In this document: piece after piece, positions 59,564 to 64,000 of the stretch
Numbering within the stretch: the first letter of the stretch is position 1
Layout: each line of letters begins with the position of its first letter
Origin: Acanthornis magna
Taxonomy: Eukaryota; Chordata; Aves; Passeriformes; Acanthizidae
Length of the DNA stretch: 64,000 nucleotides
NCBI GenBank assembly: GCA_036785705.1
Contig: JAWUZG010000032.1
Coordinates: 17,665,501 to 17,729,500, forward strand
Direction: 5' to 3'
Position numbers and translations under genes: made by a program
The notes under the pieces: model-generated
Databases searched by the model: none
Told to the model about the DNA's origin: nothing
Seen by the model: the letters and a program-made list of their open reading frames with translations, nothing else

Positions 59564-62500
59564 AAACCTTACAACTGTAACTTTCTTATGTAATCTACTT
59601 TTACAGCAACTTTGCAGAAGGAAAGATAAATAAATAAAGCCACTAAAATATTTATAAGAAATATATTGAAACTACAGGAACATATAATATTGACTTTCAA
59701 GAATCTTGAGTTAGTCTTTTATCTGTATCACTGTAAGTGGAACAAAAGGTTAATTTATGTTATTTATAGACACATTTACTCAGGTAAAAATTCTGTATTG
59801 AGAGAAAACATTGCAGGCTCTATTGTTGGCAAAACATTATTTGTGCGTATTTAGCCTATGCAGCAGATGCAATTTGGGTACGGTAATGCACCATATTTTA
59901 TTGGGATAACAAGAAAAGTTTCTCATTCTCATGGAATAAACAGCTAGGCCATTCTAGACGGAAATGTAGTTCCTTACAGGTTATTTCAAAAAAGTGAGCA
60001 AAGCGTTAGCCAAAACACCTTCTGTGGATTGGCATTTTTATGTTATCTGATAGCAACATACTTTACGTACAATGCCTTTACAGTATCCTTGACTTCTAAG
60101 TAACTATCAATCTCAGGCCCCTATGTTGTACATGTAATTTTTGTAGTTACTTTACATTTTTAAAGGTTAAGGAGTATAAGAAATTTTCAGAAAGACTTTG
60201 GGCTTTGGAAATACCTTTTGTAACCTGTAATATTTCAAGAAAAGTTATCAATAACTCTTATTCTGTATGTCTGCAAAAATTTATCCCCTTAAAAATATAA
60301 ATTCTCCATAGTCTCCATATCCATTTCTTTTTTAGGTTAGACCCAGAAAATTCCTCCACAGGAGGCAACTCAAGGTCACAATTCTCCAAGGATATTTTTA
60401 TCAAATCAATCCTTCATAAAGCTTGAAATGTATAAAAGCATTATTGAGCAAATAAGAGGCAGCATCTCTTTTAACAATTACTGGCTTCATAATGAAATTG
60501 TGCAAACTTGTCTCCTTTAACTCACTCTAACAAATTCATGCCTGCCAGAGCAGAATTTTTCTTTATTTAATTTTGCTAATTTCACTTGAACAAACAAGAC
60601 AGACATGGTGGGAGGTGAATGGACATACAATGCAATAGACAAACCCCAAAAGGCTGAGGGTAAAAAACAAACAAAATGAAATCACCAAGTAAGTGCCTAT
60701 AAGTTTTGCATTAGAAGATTAAAAGGAAAAAAACTAGTAGCCTAACTCTCCAAGCCCAAAGTAAGCAGCTCATAAAAGCATTAACACAGAGGCATATGTG
60801 ATACACAAAAAGTACAGTATTCCAGAGACATCAACACCAGATGTGTTTGTTTAATAGCTCAGGCAATTAAGATGTGAAGCAGACAGTCTTTTAGCCTCCT
60901 TACTGTTGCTTCCATCTTCATGTTGCTTTGCCTTAAGTTGGTTCCCTGGGGTCAATGCCTCCAGCAAAGCTGGCAGCTGGACATTTCTGGGTATATTCTC
61001 CTTCCTCATGGCCCAAGCAACTTATCAGAGCAGTTTCCTGGTTCTCAATCTGTCCATAATTAATCATAAAAAGATGAAGTGCACATTCATCTTGAGTTAT
61101 TGATACATCCGGAGTTAACATTTTATGGGTGCTTATTCTGAGTCAGGGAACAAAAGTTTAAGATTGAATTGTGAATAAGTAGGTCTCTTTTATTTGACTC
61201 TGGCCTCCTGTCTGCCTATTGTCATTGTTATTTAACTTGTAATACACAATTTTTCTGCTCAGTGACATGTTTTCCTGGCACTCCTGCTTGCGTACTTTAA
61301 TTTATACAACACCACTTCCAATGCTTTTCCTTTTGGTCTGATTGTGAGATCTCGATTTCCCTTTTTCCCCTTCCTGGATCATGAAAATCAATGTTTCATA
61401 ACCTAAGCAAACGCTCAGACTAATTCTGGGTAGTAAATGGACATATGTAATACAGCACTGGTGTGCTTAGGAGGAGGTGACCGCACAGCCTTTACATATG
61501 TGCTCATAGCACCAGAGTGTGTCGGCTGTGCTACTCAGGCACAACGGAGGTGTGAGAGAGCAATTATGACTGCAGAGGCTCCTGAGAAGGGGGTGAGACC
61601 AGCTGTGTACTAGGGGTTCTATTTCCACTATTCTAATTAATTTACATCTGAGAGAAAGTTACCATGGGTGACATAAGCCATTCTTTTCTCCAGTCAAGCC
61701 CAGAAGCACTGAAAATCCCATTACTCTATGAATGTGAACCTTTTGCTGGTGTGTAAGCAGGATGTCTCTGAGAACCTGATAATCCCCCAGTCTTCATCTT
61801 TGTCTAAACAGAGCCAGAATTTAGCACTTAGCAAGATTACATTGGCTGATGCTAAAGACTTTGATGTTCTTCATTCAGAAAGATGTCTTAGTCCTCTGGA
61901 GACATAATGCAATTTTATTCGAACAAAGCTAAAACCTTCACATATCTCACTTTGTCTACACTGTTATTTAGAAGTTTGTTTCCATGCTTCTTTACTCCTG
62001 ATGAGTTTTGGGTTTTTCTCTAGAATCATGTTTCTAAGCCCATCTTGCCCTGCTATGTGCTTCTTTGGCCTCTGATAACTTATTTTCATGGATCATGTAT
62101 GCATTTGGAAGTCCTATCCTAAAAATTGCCTGCATGTTGTAGTGGAAATGTCTACTTTTTGTAAATTAATATATTTTTTACATATCTGACAAACAGATTG
62201 CATGGTTTTATTACCTAACTCTCTGTAATTCCTCTGCATATTTGAAAAATTTAATGAATTCAGTTGAAGCAGACTCCCTTGAGTATTTCCCTTTATTTTG
62301 TAAGACTATGGTAAAGACCAGCCTTGACATCTTGTTAATCTACAAACCCCCCAGACACTTAACAGTTGCAAGAGCTGCTGATGGAGAAGTTATCTAACGT
62401 GATTATCAAGAGAGTAATATTTATTATCTTGGAAATCTTCGACAGCAACATAGATGATGTCCCCATCTGCCAACTGAAACTTTTATGAAGGTTTCCTTCA

Positions 62501-64000
62501 GTCTCACTCACACATTCCTGTATAGCTTTATTTATCTGAGTGCCTGAACAGCACATGCCTCGGCAGGTTTCTCTCACAGTAACAATGAATTTGTTAATCA
62601 GCAGAGAGAAAACTCCTGAGTAATGGAGAAAAAACTCCTGTATGGATACAGAGAGATACCATGGACCTTAATGTCATGAAAAATAAGAAAGAACATCAAA
62701 TTGGTTGAAACATTCAGACTGAAAACATACTTTGTTTTTCATGCAGACATTCCTCACAAGAGCTAATTTTAAAGGATTTTTAGGTAGCAGAGATTGTATA
62801 CAGCTGAGCAACTGGTGACCTTTCTTCACTGAAAGTGAATATTCTATGTCCATTCACTACTTGTGATGCCAGATGGAGCCACCTGGATGATCAGACTATC
62901 TCAGGTAGCCTCATTAATCATGACTTCAGGCATTTGTCTTGATTATTTTGGACCAATATCTCAGCAATAAAAAGCAGGAAAATAATGAACATGGGATGAC
63001 ATTAAATTCCAGATATTTTAAATCTTATGAACATTTTAAAATTTAAACAAATGCCGTAACACTTGACCAAAATGTTTTTGGTTTCCTATTTTTTTATCCT
63101 AATTGGAAATATATACCAATTTTTTCCCATTGAAGAGACCAGCATTATTTAAATCTAGCTCCAGAAAAAAAGAAAGAGAAATAGCTATCACTTTTTTTGC
63201 TTTTAACTCCTATGTTAAAAGATTATGAATAATGAGACCCAGAAAGGGGGGGGTGTAAATGGAAACACTGATGTGAAACTGTATATCTACATTTCATTCA
63301 AAGGAGTTATTCCTGATTACATCACTTTGACATGTGGACAGCTATCTAGAAAATGCTCAATATGCAGTGCACATTTCCTTATAGCCAGGAAATCCTTATC
63401 AGTTTGGCAATAATGCAATATTAATATGAAATGATGCCAGTTGCACTTTGCCCTGTGCAGTGCCATTATGACTTCACAATAATATTTGCACAAAAATTAA
63501 ACTTGATTTCATTTTACAGGAAAGCATATTTAATGGATGTATGTGTGTATGCATGTCTAGGCAAAGAACAATATGGGACTTTGTTTGTTTTGCACAAATT
63601 AAAACCAAAGCAAACAAACTTGTGTTACTGGAACAGGTTTAGATTGTAGTCTGATCAGGCTACAGAAAATTTCAGCTGAGAATATTGCACCTGTCAACTG
63701 CTTTTCATATCAGGGAATTAATCAAGCTGACTGTTCAGAGAGATTTTGAGGATGTTCATTATTTCAGCTATTAATTTTTAAAAGCAGCAAATGTTGCAAG
63801 TCAACAGCATCCATAAAAATTGATTTATTGTGCAATTTACCTCATGCTACTGGAAGGAAAGAGAAGGATTTGCGTATCTACTACTCCCCCTCTCAATTTT
63901 GTAAGGTATACCATGAATATGAATATAGAACTTTTAAAGGAAATTATGTAGCTAAAAATAATAGAACCTTTTTTGCATTGGTTTTATACCAGTGTGGATG
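59564..64000. other. Unique AT-rich non-coding DNA to the window end
   Basis: No gene, RNA gene or recognised transposon. Frames of 60-90 codons occur on both strands with no domain, splice context or composition bias. A short G run is present at about 63246-63252. The region ends without any visible boundary. Confidence 0.5.

Noticed and set aside
1..64000. CRISPR arrays, operons, tRNA genes, microRNA precursors, U6/7SK/Y RNA, mitochondrial insertions
   Set aside because: I looked for their hallmark words and structures and saw none. Short hairpins present are too small for microRNA precursors. A systematic tRNA or covariance-model scan could still find weak cases.

Overview
This window looks like AT-rich, non-coding vertebrate DNA, almost certainly from a bird. 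The main evidence is three minus-strand fragments of CR1-type LINE. The first (about 5330-6055) and third (about 27880-28442) carry the avian CR1 3' sequence; the second (about 26505-26755) is older and more diverged. Interspersed-repeat density is otherwise low, and there is no Alu-like, L1-like or B-element sequence. Operons, Shine-Dalgarno spacing, CRISPR arrays and long coding ORFs are absent, so the prokaryotic categories do not apply. The setting is an intergenic desert or a very large intron; I found no exon chain that decides between them.

Layout. 1-5208 is unique AT-rich sequence with an A-rich tract. 5209-6055 is a poly-T tract followed by the first CR1 copy, which carries a remnant of the reverse-transcriptase reading frame. 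7110-7748 has the architecture of a solo LTR (CCAAT, TATA, AATAAA, short terminal inverted repeats). 7749-26504 is mostly unique, with a locally GC-richer candidate exon at 25172-25368. 26505-28442 holds the two other CR1 copies. 30012-30126 is a clear but degenerate 5S rRNA relic on the minus strand. 30127-31761 is unique DNA containing a pair of inverted octamer (POU-type) sites. 31762-32325 is a polypyrimidine block whose core is 24 perfect CCCTT units followed by a higher-order array of a 10-bp derivative. 32326-64000 is unique DNA with microsatellites ((CA)n, (ATT)n, A21, C14), a 23-bp duplication, several perfect hairpins, and two reading frames worth testing (47422-47898 plus and 52853-53137 minus).

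No complete gene is supported. Nothing here amounts to a demonstrable new biological system. The strongest unexplained signals are the 5-bp-phased CCCTT/CCCTGAACTT array, which keeps a G-quadruplex-compatible spacing on the minus strand throughout; the 95-codon minus-strand frame at 52853-53137, which has coding-like first-position purine bias; the inverted octamer pair near 31 kb; and the possible symmetric phase-1 exon near 25.2 kb. Family assignments rest on my reading of the bases and on known CR1, 5S and LTR structure. No database search was run.
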